Shown here: positions 31,403-41,707 of the stretch, piece after piece | Layout of the letters: each line of letters begins with the position of its first letter | Numbering within the stretch: the first letter of the stretch is position 1 | Source: Paracyclopina nana | Lineage: Eukaryota > Arthropoda > Copepoda > Cyclopoida > Cyclopettidae | NCBI GenBank assembly: GCA_019096065.1 | Contig: JAGUCH010000005.1 | Span: 7,316,001 to 7,380,000, forward strand | Direction of reading: 5' to 3' | Length of the DNA: 64,000 bases | Position numbers and translations under genes: made by a program | The notes under the pieces: model-generated | Databases searched by the model: none | Seen by the model: the letters and a program-made list of their open reading frames with translations, nothing else | What the model was told of the DNA's origin: nothing

Positions 31403-31784
31403 TTACATTATTGGACCAATCAAAATCAGGTGCAAATTTGCAATGACCAATCAGAAGTAAGTATTTTGTTGTCGTTTTCTGTTCTTGCGAAACGAGACAA
31501 TTTTTTTAAGGGTCGTGTTAAGCATAAAGTTTATCATATTTTGCAAAACAAAATCGCTGCTTCATCTTTTGAGACATTTTCCGCGAAGAAGATTATGAAG
31601 CAACATTTTAAGCCTACAAAACGAAAAGTCATTAATACAAATTGTAGCCCTGGCAAAATGGGAGCCGCACATAAAAATTCAACTCTTTTTGTTTCTTGAG
31701 AGCAGAGGAAAATAGGCTACGCGCATGTGTCCAGCTTTACAAAAAATTGCAAATTAATAGTTTTATATTCTTGGAACATAGCAA

Positions 31785-32890
31785 AATGTTCCATAGCCAT
31801 TAAGGCTACAAGGTCATATCATACTTACTGATTTGAAAAAAGGACCTTGTCTCATAGTATATTATCACATACCATAATGTCCCATAGCATATTGGCTCAT
31901 AGCAAGTTGGCACATAGCAGATTGTCTCATAGCAAGTTGGCACATAGCAGATTGTCTCATAGCATATTGTCTCATAGGATATAGTCCCATAGCATATTGG
32001 CTCATAGCAAATTGTCTCATAGCAAATTGTCTCATAGCAAATTGTCTCATAGCAAATTGTCTCATAGCAAATTGTCTCATAGGCAATTGTCACATAGCAT
32101 AATGTCTCATAGCATATTGGCTCATAGCAAATTGTCTCGCAGCAAATTGTCCCACAGCAAATTGTCACATATCAAATGGTCATATACCAAATTGTCTCAT
32201 AGCAAATTGTCTCATAGCAAATTGTCTCATAGCAAATTGTCTCATAGCATTTTGGCTCATAGTATAATGTTTCATAGCATATTTTCTCATAGCAAAATAT
32301 ACAAAAGCCAATTTTACTAAACATGCTAAGATGTATATTGTCTCATAGCATAATGTCACATAGGATCATAACCAATGAGACAATTTGCTATCAGACAATT
32401 TGCTATGAGACAATTTGCTATGAGACAATTTGCTATGAGACAATTTGCTATGAGACAAATTGCTATGAGACAATATGCTATGTGACATTGTGCTATGTGA
32501 CAATATGCTATGAGACAATTTGCTATGAGACAATTGCCTATGTGCCAATATGCTATGAGACATTATGCTATGAGCCAAAATACTATGTGACAATTTGCTA
32601 TGTGACAATACGGTATGAGACATTGTGCTATGTGACATTATGCTATGAGACATTATGCTATGAGACATTATGCAATGGGACATTATGCTATGGGACAATA
32701 TGCTATGAGACAATATGCTATGAGACAAATGCCTATGTGACAATTTGCTATGAGCCAATATGCTATGGGACAAATGCCTTTGTGACAATATGCTATGCGA
32801 CAATTTGCTTTGTGACAATTTGTTATGGGACATTATGCTATGAGACAAATGCTATGGGACAGAATGCTATGGGACATTATGTGTGGGCCC
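31785..32890. repeat. Giant palindrome of 15-bp CATAGC arrays
   Basis: The forward arm CATAGCAAATTGTCT x about 33 (31785-32300) is followed by a spacer of about 70 bp and the reverse-complement arm (32375-32890). The spacer (CATGCTAAGATGTATATTG) is conserved with the centre at about 7300 in copy A. Open frames on both strands are low-complexity artefacts. Confidence 0.85.
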
Positions 32891-33189
32891 ATGCAGCCTG
32901 ATGTAGCACAGAATGTTACTTTATAATTATTCATGCGGCCATATATTATGGGACATCATAATATGTGACAATTTAGAGGAATATCTTGGTAGAATTTTTG
33001 ACTTTTTTCGTGGAGCTGGACACATGCGCGTAGCCGGAAAATAGAAGTCTGTCATTTGGTGGGGAAAAAAATGGCCCAAATAAAGATCATGCACTATTGG
33101 GAGAGGAATGCACATGCCAAATTTCAGGTTGCCTGCTCAGTATATGCACAGGGCTTACAAATAATCATACTAGTTCCAATGTGAACGTC

Positions 33190-34230
33190 TCCTTTTCATT
33201 TGATTCTGCTAAATGTGGAGGGTGGGCCTTCGGCCCACTCCCTAATTACTATGTAATGGCAAGCCTATGGCCTGCCCTAAAGTGTTCAATTAAGTAGAAG
33301 ATAATTAGATTCCCGCTAAATGTGGAGGGTGGGCCTTCGGCCAACTCTCTAATTACTATGTAATGGCAGATTACACTCCCTAATTACTATGTAATGGCAA
33401 GCCTATGGCCTGCCCTAAAGTGTTCAATTAAGTAGAAGATAATAAGATTCCCGCTAAATGTGGAGGGTGGGCCTTCGGCCCACTCTCTAATTACTATGTA
33501 ATGGCAAGAATACGGCCTGCCCTAAAGTGTTCAACTAAGTTGCAGATAATTTGATTCCGCTAAATGTGGAGGGTGGGCCTTCCGCCCACTCCCTAATTAC
33601 TATGTAATGGCAAGCCTATGGCCTGCCCTAAAGTGTTCAATTAAGTAGAAGATAATTAGATTCCGCTAAATGTGGAAGGTCGGCCTTCGGCCCACTCCCT
33701 AATTACTATGTAATGGCAAGCCTACAGCCTGCCCTAAAGTGTTCAATTAAGTAGCAGATAATTTGATTCTGCTAAATTTGGAGGGTGGGCCTTCCGCCCA
33801 CTCCCTAATTACTATGTAATGGCAAGCCTATGGCCTGCCCTAAAGTGTTCAATTAAGTAGAAGATAATTAGATTCCGCTAAATGTGGAAGGTGGGCCTTC
33901 GGCCCACTCCCTAATTACTATGTAATGGCAAGCCTACAGCCTGCCCTAAAGTGTTCAATTAAGTAGCAGATAATTTGATTCTGCTAAATTTGGAGGATGG
34001 GCCTTTGGCCCACTCCCTAATTACTATGTAATGGCAAGCCTATGTCCTGCCCTAAAGTGTTCAATTAAGTAGCAGATAATTTGATTCCGCTAAATGTGGA
34101 GGGTGGGCCTTCGGCTCACTCCACAATTACTATTTAATGGCAAACCTACAGCATACCATTGAAGCTTCATGTTAATTGGCAGGCCTACGGCCTGCCCTAA
34201 AGTGTTCAATTAGGTAAGTAGCAGATAAAA
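33190..34230. repeat. About 106-112-bp hairpin tandem array in copy B
   Basis: About nine units, each with the GTGGGCCTTCGGCCCAC palindrome, TAATTACTATGTAATGG and AAAGTGTTCAATTAAGTAG. Same unit as at 8100-8590 and 43190-43660. Confidence 0.85.
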
Positions 34231-34248
34231 TTGAGGATTAAGTATGTG

Positions 34249-34320
34249 TCTCAGGTGGCTCACTGGTAGAGTGTCTGGCTGCAAAACAGACTGTACCAGG
34301 TTCAAATCCCGCAGGGGTCA
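34249..34320 (+). repeat. tRNA-Cys-like module (copy B)
   Basis: A box TGGCTCACTGG (34256-34266), B box GGTTCAAATCC (34299-34309), anticodon loop CTGCAAA (GCA). It is followed by TTTACTTCCTGGTCGATATC and CAGTTTCCTG to the GC palindrome at 34438-34457. The stems are imperfect, so not a functional tRNA. Confidence 0.7.
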
Positions 34321-34587
34321 AAGAAATTTTTCCATTTTTCTGGACCACAATTTACTTCCTGGTCGATATCCTGGTACAGTTTCCTGGTACAGTTTCCTGT
34401 CTGGAAATTGGATTCTGACATAGGTCACAGCGAAATGTGGGGGGCGGCCCGCCCCCCAAAAAACACTGTTTTTTTCAAAGGTGCAGTTCTCATTTTCCAT
34501 ATGGAGCGGTTCGCTGTCATTGAACAGGTCAGGATCTCATATTTTCATGTAAGAAAACCAATGAGAACCAAGAAGCGAGTGTCGGCC

Positions 34588-34868
34588 CAACCAGAAATTT
34601 TCCTAAGTTTTCTGAAAGTTATTGTAACGTGTTAGCACTCCTTCGTTTTACCCAGGTTGAGTTTATGTCATTATGTAACATTAACTTCCATACCACCTAA
34701 GTAAAAAAATTGGAAAAAATCGAATGTGACAAGGAAAATGGGTGTTTTCGATTTTACCTAGGTGTCAAGGCAGTTAATGTTACATAATGACTAAAACTCA
34801 ATGTTGATAAAACGTATAAGTTTTACTGAGAGTTTTTTTGGCGTATGAGGGCTCAGAATTTCTGGTTG
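34588..34868. mobile_element. Nested foldback sequence
   Basis: Outer inverted arms CAACCAGAAATTTTC (about 34588) and GAATTTCTGGTTG (about 34856) enclose an inner pair, TTGAGTTTATGTCATTATGT (about 34656) and ACATAATGACTAAAACTCAA (about 34783). Probably a MITE, with the outer arms perhaps belonging to a second one. Confidence 0.55.
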
Positions 34869-36130
34869 GGGGTCCGTCCAGCGAGACGACATAGTTTCAC
34901 GCAAGAAATCTTGCGAGAACCCCACCTCTTTTCATAGCCACACTCGTAGTCCAATTCTCGCTAGAAAAGCTAGGTTTCTAGGTACAGTATGTACGTATCC
35001 CGGCGAAAAAAATTAAGATCTTAACCTTGATTCTGACGAGAATCTCACATCGACACTTTCAAAAAGTCCATGAAAATAGGTAGTGGGGTTATTTGCAAGT
35101 AAGAGAAGCCAATTCTGGTGGATAATCAAATTATGCTGTAAGTTTGACTTCCATGACTTGTTCATTCAATTGGATTCCTTAGGAAACAAAAGTTATGGCA
35201 GATTCAATTTTTGCTCAATTTGTCCAAAATTGCAGTTCTACTGAATTCCCCAAAATCAACTTGTTGTGCAAAAATTAGTTTTTCTGCGTCAAATTTGAAT
35301 CTTTATCTGCCGATGAACATTAATTTTTGTTCTTTAGGTAGCTTTAAAGTCATGCCAATTAGAAGCCGAAAATTGGTGCCAAAATTGGAAATCTGCGATT
35401 TGACGAAATTTCTCGTGTGCACCAATTGGGTCTTTTGATCCACTGTGATCTGGGATTTTTCTTTCTGAGGCGGTAATGAACTATTTTAGTGCAAAGCTCT
35501 TAGAGGTGATCTTTTTGGCCAAACTGCGCTTTTTTATGTACCTTGGACTACTGTGGCGCTCTTATAACTAATGACAGAATATTGGTTGCGTGAGGCTTAA
35601 AAAAGCTGCGTGAAAGCCCTAATTTCAAATTTATCCGTAGGCCCGCCCTCAGCAGTCCATTTATGGACGCCTTTACCTAGTTTTACTTGCACGCGAGGAC
35701 TCTCAGATAACAAAAAAGTTCCCTTTCGCCCCAGCAAAAGTTAGCCCCTAAAGAAATTCCTAAGAGGTCTGGGGAAATTGAGAAGCTAGCAGTACATTTT
35801 TCATTGCCTCGCTACGCTCGTGTTAAGAAAATAGTTCCTCAAATTATCTACCGGTAGCCTAAAATCAGATTTTTTGTTAACTGATGAAAAAATACAAACA
35901 GAGCAAAAAAAGGGTGAAGTCAGTAACTTTGAGCACTCTCTCAGGCAATTTGAGTGGCGCCATCTCTCATTAAATTTTTTAACCTAATCAATTCGGGCTT
36001 TAATTTAGGTAACACCTTTTTATTTTCTCACTTAAAGTTATTGCAAGCGTTAATTGACTGAAAGTTTTCAGCCTTGTTTCCTTACACAAGCCAAAGTAAT
36101 ATTGTTCTTGAGGTCTTCTTTTGATGTTAA
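34869..36130. other. Intergenic with the 3' end of copy E
   Basis: 35640-35680 is a subfamily-2 3' terminus: GGCCCGCCCTC, then hairpin GTCCATTTATGGAC, then CTAG (35677-35680), then TTTT. Its 5' end could not be placed. No other gene or repeat is recognised. Confidence 0.5.
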
Positions 36131-36450
36131 TGCAACAGAAATAAGCCATAGGAGGGACAATTTTTTTCACTAGATGGCGCTTCTTGGGCAAGAAGATTTG
36201 GAAAAATTGTCTCGCACGAAACTTGTCACGTGATCATGAGCAGCCATTTGATTGGCTGATCCAAAAAAAAAATTGGTTTCAGCAATGAAAAGCTAGGAAA
36301 TTTGCGTGAGTTGCATATGCTTTTATGGCTTGAAAGGGTGCCAATTGATCAGAAGATAATGTTATATTAATAAAGTTTTTAGATTTAGTGCACCAAAAGC
36401 CAAAAAATAGCCCATCAGTGATCGCCTATGTAGTGTAGCCATGTCAAATG
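36130..36450. repeat. ZNF 3'-flank segment, shared with copy B
   Basis: This 320-bp stretch lies just downstream of the ZNF gene and is strongly similar to 29260-29600 near the 3' end of copy B. It includes CACTAGATGGCGCTT, CTTGTCACGTGATCATG and ATTAATAAAGTTTT. A short piece survives at 22310-22350. Either a transposon captured the flank of a ZNF gene, or it is an older repeat caught by both. Confidence 0.6.
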
Positions 36451-36537
36451 TACAAAGTAAAGTTGCCAATTTCTCAATGCACAACACTGACATGCTCTGA
36501 AAGGCGATCTTAAGTGCCAAAGTGAATGTTACAAATG

Positions 36538-37677
36538 TCACACTTGCTCATGCACCCTTTTGATATGCTTTGAAAGGGTAACTTTGTGACCAAATGTTTT
36601 GTCACATATGTCACACTTGAACAGCTTCAATCCCTCATGCACAGTTTTAATATGTGTTGAGAGGTGTGGTTGTTGGCCAAACTGCTTGTCACAAATGTTA
36701 CACTTGAATGGCTTGAGTCCCTCATGCACCTTATTGATATGTGAAGAAAGGTAAGATCTTTGGCCAAACTGCTTGTCGCAAATGTCACACTTGAATGGCT
36801 TCAGTCCCTCATGTACAGTTTTAACATGTGTTGAAAGGGTAACTTTCTGACCAAATGTTTTGACACATATGTCACACTTGAACGGCTTCAGTCCCTCATG
36901 CACAGTTTTAACATGTGTTGCAAGGTAACTGTTTTCACAAAATTTTTTGTCACAAATGTCACACTTGAATTGCTTGAGTCCCTCATGCACAATTTTGACA
37001 TGTCTTGAAAGGTGTGGTTGTTGGCCAAACTGCTTGTCACAAATGTCACACTTGAATTGCTTGAGTCCCTCATGCACAATTTTGACATGTGTTGAAAGGT
37101 GTGATCTTTGGCCAAACTGCTTGTTACAAATGTCACACTTGAATGGCTTCAGTCCCTCATGCACCATTTTGATGTGCCTTGCAAGGTCACCCTTTAAAGC
37201 AAACAATTTGTCGCAAATGTCACACTTGAACAGCTTCAGTCCCTCATGCACCATTTTAATATGTGTTGAAAGGTGTGATCCTCGGCCAAACTGCTTGTCA
37301 CAAATGTCACACTTGAATGGCTTCAGTCCCTCTTGCACCATTTTGATGTGCCTTGCAAGGTCACCCTTTAAAGCAAACAATTTGTCGCAAATGTCACACT
37401 TGAATAGCTTGTGTCCATGCTCCATTTTGACATGCTTTGAAAGGTTACCTTTTTCACCAAATGTTTTTTCACAAATGTCACTATGGAGAGGATTTCCATG
37501 CGCTGTGTTTTTGTGACGAGTAAGGCCACTTTCATAGACAAATTGCTTATCGCAAATGTCACATTTAAAAGACACCGCCTTTGGCATTCTTTTCCCAAGC
37601 TCATGCTTTGCTTCATGATGCTTTTTCAAAGCAATGGCAAGCTTGAATGTTTGCCCACAAATATCGCACTTGTTCAT
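36538..37677 (-). CDS. C2H2 zinc-finger protein, 13 fingers
   Basis: 379 residues in a single exon from ATG at 37677. Fingers follow the CDICDKxFxxxxxLxxHxxxVH pattern with EGLKPFK linkers. Finger 3 has lost its first Cys (SDIC) and finger 4 its last His (VQEG). The start finger MNKCDICGQTFKLAIALKKH is the family hallmark. It is paralogous to the gene at 22305-23606, including the 5' leader, and diverges from the ZNF gene at 37859 across 181 bp. Probable nuclear DNA-binding protein. The target is unknown. Confidence 0.9.
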   Translation of the reverse strand: MNKCDICGQTFKLAIALKKHHEAKHELGKRMPKAVSFKCDICDKQFVYESGLTRHKNTAHGNPLHSDICEKTFGEKGNLSKHVKMEHGHKLFKCDICDKLFALKGDLARHIKMVQEGLKPFKCDICDKQFGRGSHLSTHIKMVHEGLKLFKCDICDKLFALKGDLARHIKMVHEGLKPFKCDICNKQFGQRSHLSTHVKIVHEGLKQFKCDICDKQFGQQPHLSRHVKIVHEGLKQFKCDICDKKFCENSYLATHVKTVHEGLKPFKCDICVKTFGQKVTLSTHVKTVHEGLKPFKCDICDKQFGQRSYLSSHINKVHEGLKPFKCNICDKQFGQQPHLSTHIKTVHEGLKLFKCDICDKTFGHKVTLSKHIKRVHEQV

Positions 37678-37858
37678 TCTTCAACTGCTGAATTGAAACT
37701 GAAACGTCTTGCTAAACCTTTATAGAATGTGGCACCCATTCATCTTTGATTACCATGGCTATTTTCCGCATTTTCAAAATCCGGAAAATGGCACCTTTAC
37801 AGAAAGTTCCAGAAAGTACAATCAGTTATGAACTCAGTCGAAAATCTAGATTGGAAGA
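37678..37858. promoter_or_regulatory. Bidirectional promoter between divergent ZNF genes
   Basis: Two zinc-finger genes start at 37677 (minus) and 37859 (plus), both with the context GAAGAATGAACAAGTGCGA. The 181-bp gap must hold both leaders and promoters. Symmetric bits include TTTTCCGCATTTT and its near-complement CCGGAAAATGG. No TATA box was identified. Confidence 0.55.
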
Positions 37859-38575
37859 ATGAACAAGTGCGAAATTTGTGGGCTCACATTCAAGTTTGCC
37901 ATTGCTTTGAAAAAGCACCTAGAAGCAAAGCACAAAGCTTTCAAGAAGAAGAAGTGCGTCAAAACAGTTCTGTCACAGTGTGACATTTGTGACACAATAC
38001 TCAGCTCGAAGTCGAGCCTGAAATCACATGTAAACAATTCTCACTTAGAATTGAGGCAATTTGAGTGTGACATTTGTGACAAACCTTTCGGTTTAAGGTG
38101 CAACCTTACCCGACATGTCCGGGTTGTGCATGGCGGTTCCAAACCGTTCCAATGTGACACTTGTGACAGCTTTTTTGTGTCACATTCCAACCTGAAGGAT
38201 CACGTTGCAAATGTTCACCAGATGGCCAAAAGGTTCAAGTGTGACATTTGTGACATGCTTTTCAGCAAGAAATGCCACATTTTGCAGCATGTTCGAGTTG
38301 TGCACGAGGAACTCAAGCCGTTTTCGTGTGACATTTGTGGTAGGCAAGTTGCTGCCAAAAAAGACCTCCAAGTGCATGTGAACTCAGTGCATCTCAAGCT
38401 GAAGCCATACAAGTGTGACATTTGTGACAAGCAATACAGCCGAAAAGGTCACCTCACCATGCACATACAAAGCAAGCATGAGCAATTGAGGCCTTTTCAG
38501 TGTGACATTTGTGACAAAACCTGGACCAGGAAGGCTCACCTCAAAGATCACAAAATGGCCGCCCACTCAAATTAA
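37859..38575 (+). CDS. C2H2 zinc-finger protein, 8 fingers
   Basis: 238 residues in a single exon, ending AAHSN at TAA (38573-38575). Eight fingers, each starting from the near-invariant DNA string TGTGACATTTGTGA. The first finger, MNKCEICGLTFKFAIALKKH, matches its divergent neighbours. Linkers differ more (LELRQF, GGSKPF, EELKPF) than in the minus-strand paralogue. A relic finger (AAGTGTGACATTTGTGACAA at about 38650) lies beyond the stop. Confidence 0.9.
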   Translation: MNKCEICGLTFKFAIALKKHLEAKHKAFKKKKCVKTVLSQCDICDTILSSKSSLKSHVNNSHLELRQFECDICDKPFGLRCNLTRHVRVVHGGSKPFQCDTCDSFFVSHSNLKDHVANVHQMAKRFKCDICDMLFSKKCHILQHVRVVHEELKPFSCDICGRQVAAKKDLQVHVNSVHLKLKPYKCDICDKQYSRKGHLTMHIQSKHEQLRPFQCDICDKTWTRKAHLKDHKMAAHSN

Positions 38576-38805
38576 TTAAAACTAACTATTAATGTTACAA
38601 ACACAAAGAGAGCCAATGAAACATATTAAATTGAAGCTACATAAGTGTGACATTTGTGACAACAATTCATGTGTCCAAAATTCTGCCAAAACTTGCAATG
38701 AAAAAACAAACAGGTGATTTTGAGCCGATTTGAATTTCCCGCCTTTTTTCTCATTCCCCTGAGATCATTGTTTACACTCCTCAGTTGTTGTTTACCTGTG
38801 ACATA

Positions 38806-39831
38806 ATGAAGATCTGCGAAATTTGCAGCAGGGAATTTGGCCAAAAAGTTGACTTTGACAAACATTTACTTGGCCATCAAAATGAGCCCTATGTGAAACT
38901 TGAGAGAAAAGTGATCATTGACAGGATTGCCTTTTTGGCCCAAAAAAGGGTGAAAAATCAGCCTGGATGTGACATTTGCAGAGTGACATTTCCATCACAG
39001 TCCACGCTGAAGAGTCACTTTGATTCAGTGCACCAAGGTGAAAAACCTTTCAAATGTGACATTTGTGACATAAGGTTCTCAACTAAGGCATCAATGAAAT
39101 ATCACACCCAGATTGTTCATGTAGGAGACAAATTGTTCAAGTGTGACATTTGTGACAAGTGTTTCAGTGCCAAGGCTGCACTCAGACTGCATTGGAGAAT
39201 TGTGCACAAATGTGACAAACCTTTCAAGTGTGATAAGTGTGACAAGCGATTTTCACTAAGTGGTAACCTTACTCAGCACGTGCGTATGGTTCATCAAGGT
39301 TTAAAACCTTACAAATGTCACATCTGTCACACACGAAGTGCTATCAAATCAGCCCTAAAGAAGCATATACAAACTGTGCATGAGAAAATCATGAAATTCA
39401 AGTGTCACATTTGCGAGCTGCCATGTGACACAAAAGCAAATGTGACAAAGCATTTCCGCTCAGTGCACGAAGGTGCAAAACCGTTTCAATGTGACATTTG
39501 TGACATGAGGTTTTCCATCAAAGGCAACCTGAAGCGTCACATCCAAGCCTTTCATGAGCAGAGGGAAAAACTGTTCATTTGTGACACTTGTGACAACAGG
39601 TACTATGACAAGGGTGCTTTACAGCTGCATGTTGCAAGAGTTCACAAAAAGCTGAAACCACACAAGTGTGACATTTGCAACAAAGGATTCTCATCTGCGC
39701 CCATATTGAAGAGCCACATCCAAGCTGTTCATCTTCAAGAGCAACCTCACAAATGTGAATTGTGTCAGGACAAGTTTTCATTCAAAAGTAACCTCAGAAG
39801 ACATATCAAACAAGTTCATGACCTGAAGTAA
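38806..39831 (+). CDS. C2H2 zinc-finger protein, about 11 fingers
   Basis: The first proper ATG is 38806 (MKICEICSREFGQKVDF); the frame is open a little upstream without an ATG. About 341 residues, single exon, stop at 39829-39831. After an N-terminal finger-like motif (CEIC...HLLGH) and a basic spacer come about ten C2H2 fingers with QGEKPFKCDIC-type linkers. One finger is atypical (CHICELPCDTKANVTKHFRSVH). Arranged head to tail with the gene at 37859, 230 bp away. Confidence 0.9.
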   Translation: MKICEICSREFGQKVDFDKHLLGHQNEPYVKLERKVIIDRIAFLAQKRVKNQPGCDICRVTFPSQSTLKSHFDSVHQGEKPFKCDICDIRFSTKASMKYHTQIVHVGDKLFKCDICDKCFSAKAALRLHWRIVHKCDKPFKCDKCDKRFSLSGNLTQHVRMVHQGLKPYKCHICHTRSAIKSALKKHIQTVHEKIMKFKCHICELPCDTKANVTKHFRSVHEGAKPFQCDICDMRFSIKGNLKRHIQAFHEQREKLFICDTCDNRYYDKGALQLHVARVHKKLKPHKCDICNKGFSSAPILKSHIQAVHLQEQPHKCELCQDKFSFKSNLRRHIKQVHDLK

Positions 39832-39844
39832 ACATACGAATAAC

Positions 39845-41220
39845 TTATACCTGTCCATCCTTGGGCTTGATCTTGTTCATTGAGCCTCGGGCAGAAAATG
39901 CACTGATGCTTGATCCTCGCGTTAGATCACTGATCCTTGGGCTGGGTCAGTCATATTCGGTCTAGACCACTTTATATATTTGGGCTGGACCACTGATCCT
40001 TGGCCTAGATCACTGATCCTTGGCCTAGATAACTTTATATATTTGGGCTGGACCACTGATCCTTGGCCTAGATCACTGATCCTTTGGCTAGATCACTGAT
40101 CCTTGGCCTAGATCACTGATCCTTTGGCTAGATCACTGATCCTTGGCCTAGATCACTGATTCTTTGGCTAGATCACAGATCCTTGTGCTAGATCACAGAT
40201 CCTTGTGTAAGATCACTGATCTTTGGGCTAGATCACAGATGCGTGTGTAAGATCACTGATCTTTTGGCTAGATCACGGATCCTTGGGCTAAATCACTGAT
40301 CCTTGGGCTAGATCACTGATCCTTGGCCTAGATCACTGATCCTTTGGCTAGATCACTGATCATGAACTAGATCACTGATCATTGAACTAGATCACTGATC
40401 ATTGAACTAGATCACTGATCATTGAACCAGATCACTGATCATAGAACTAGATCACTGATACTTGAGCTTTATCACTGATAAACAGACAAGGTCACTGATC
40501 CTTGGGTCCTCAGACTAGATCATTGATCTTCTGGCTGAGCAGGCGAAGGCACATTCAAATCATCGCCTATACTATATGTAGTCATCCTCGTCGGGCTAAA
40601 TCCTTTGATTGGTTTTGATATTCATTGATATTGCGACCAGTTGCTCATTGATCCTCCAGATTGAATTTGTTGATCTTCGGGCTTGAATTTGTTGATCCTC
40701 AGGCTTGGTCCTCTGGCTTATCACACATTGATATTGGGGCTAGATGCTCATTAATCCTCAAGCTTGACATGCATTGATATTTTGGAAAGATGGTCATTGA
40801 CCATCTGGATTGAATTTGTTAATCATCGGGCTTGACACTCATTGTCATTCAGGCTAGTAGATGCTCAGTGATCTTCCGGACTGAATTTGTTGATCCTCAG
40901 GCTTGAATTAGTTGGTCCTTTAGCTTAACGCTCATTGATATTCGGACTAGAAGCTCATTGATCCTCAGGCTTGACTTAAATTAATGCTTGGGTCTAGATG
41001 CTCATTGACCCTCCGGATTGAATTTGTCGATTCTTGGGCTTGAATTTGTCGATCCTTGGGCTTGAATTTGTTGATCATCGGGCTCGTCACTCGTTGCAGG
41101 CTGGATGCTCATTGATCCTTCAGACTGAACTTGCTGATACTTGGGCTTGGATAAGTAGATCATTCGACTTGAATTTGTTGATCCTCAGACTTGAATTTGT
41201 TGATCCTCGGACTTGACGAT
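39845..41220. repeat. GATC-rich minisatellites
   Basis: 39950-40530 is a tandem array of about 19 bp (CTAGATCACTGATCCTTGG). 40600-41220 is a looser array of TTGATCCTCGGGCTTGAATT units. Nearly every unit carries a GATC. No credible coding. Confidence 0.8.
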
Positions 41221-41707
41221 ATCTATGAATAGATATATCAGGCCATGTTTGTTGTCAGCTGCTTTAACTTTACCACAGATTTTCAAGTTTAATGCTTTGA
41301 GGACAATGATTGGTGAAAGTCCCCAAAAAGTTACCTGAAAAGCCAATTTTGCTGCTGATTGATTTTGTATGAACGGATCATTTTTTAAGCTAACGGATTT
41401 TTCCGCGTAATTACTGTCAAACTTATGAAAAATTCCTGAATTTAAATTTCGCGCGCTTTTTGCTTTTTCAATCAAGCCAAGAAAATTGCTTCAACTAAAT
41501 AAAAGAAGGAATTAAAAAGATATTTAATATTTGCGTTCAAGGTTGAGTGACTCAAAATTAATTGTTCCGTTTAATAACAAAATCGCTATTTACAAAAGAG
41601 AGGTGTAAACAAGAGCTTCTCTTTTGGGTAACGCGCTCTTCTGCCAATGTCAACTCCAATAAAAAAAATTCTCAATGTTTACATTATGATTATGTGAAGC
41701 AGAGAAA

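Larger units (their letters stand above)
30628..31404. mobile_element. 777-bp insertion nested in copy B, TSD ACATT
   Basis: Copy C (near 44728) has the uninterrupted sequence GAGACATTACTGG on its reverse strand. In copy B the same site is split, with ACATT at both 30623-30627 and 31405-31409. The insert holds a tRNA-like sequence on the minus strand (30889-30815; B box GGTTCGAATCC) and ends in a perfect foldback (31254-31402). Its class is not recognised. Confidence 0.6.
29080..34457 (-). mobile_element. Helentron-like element, copy B
   Basis: The 3' terminus is at 29080 (CTAGGTAAAGG reading inward; TTTATT outside on the minus strand). The 5' GC palindrome ends at 34457, with TTTTTT outside. 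Order from 29080: terminal block shared with A, C and G; a 340-bp segment homologous to the ZNF 3' flank (29260-29600); CTATCCAAGG repeats; a 777-bp nested insertion (30628-31404); palindromic 15-bp arrays; the 106-bp array; the tRNA-like module. No transposase gene. Confidence 0.65.

Noticed and set aside
32323..32901. Long open frames over the CATAGC array on both strands
   Set aside because: The 15-bp period keeps all frames open. The translations are simple repeats (CYETI, HSKLS).
34249..34320. Functional tRNA-Cys genes at 8611, 34249, 43171, 50380
   Set aside because: A and B boxes are good but acceptor and anticodon stems do not pair, and all continue into the same SINE-like body.
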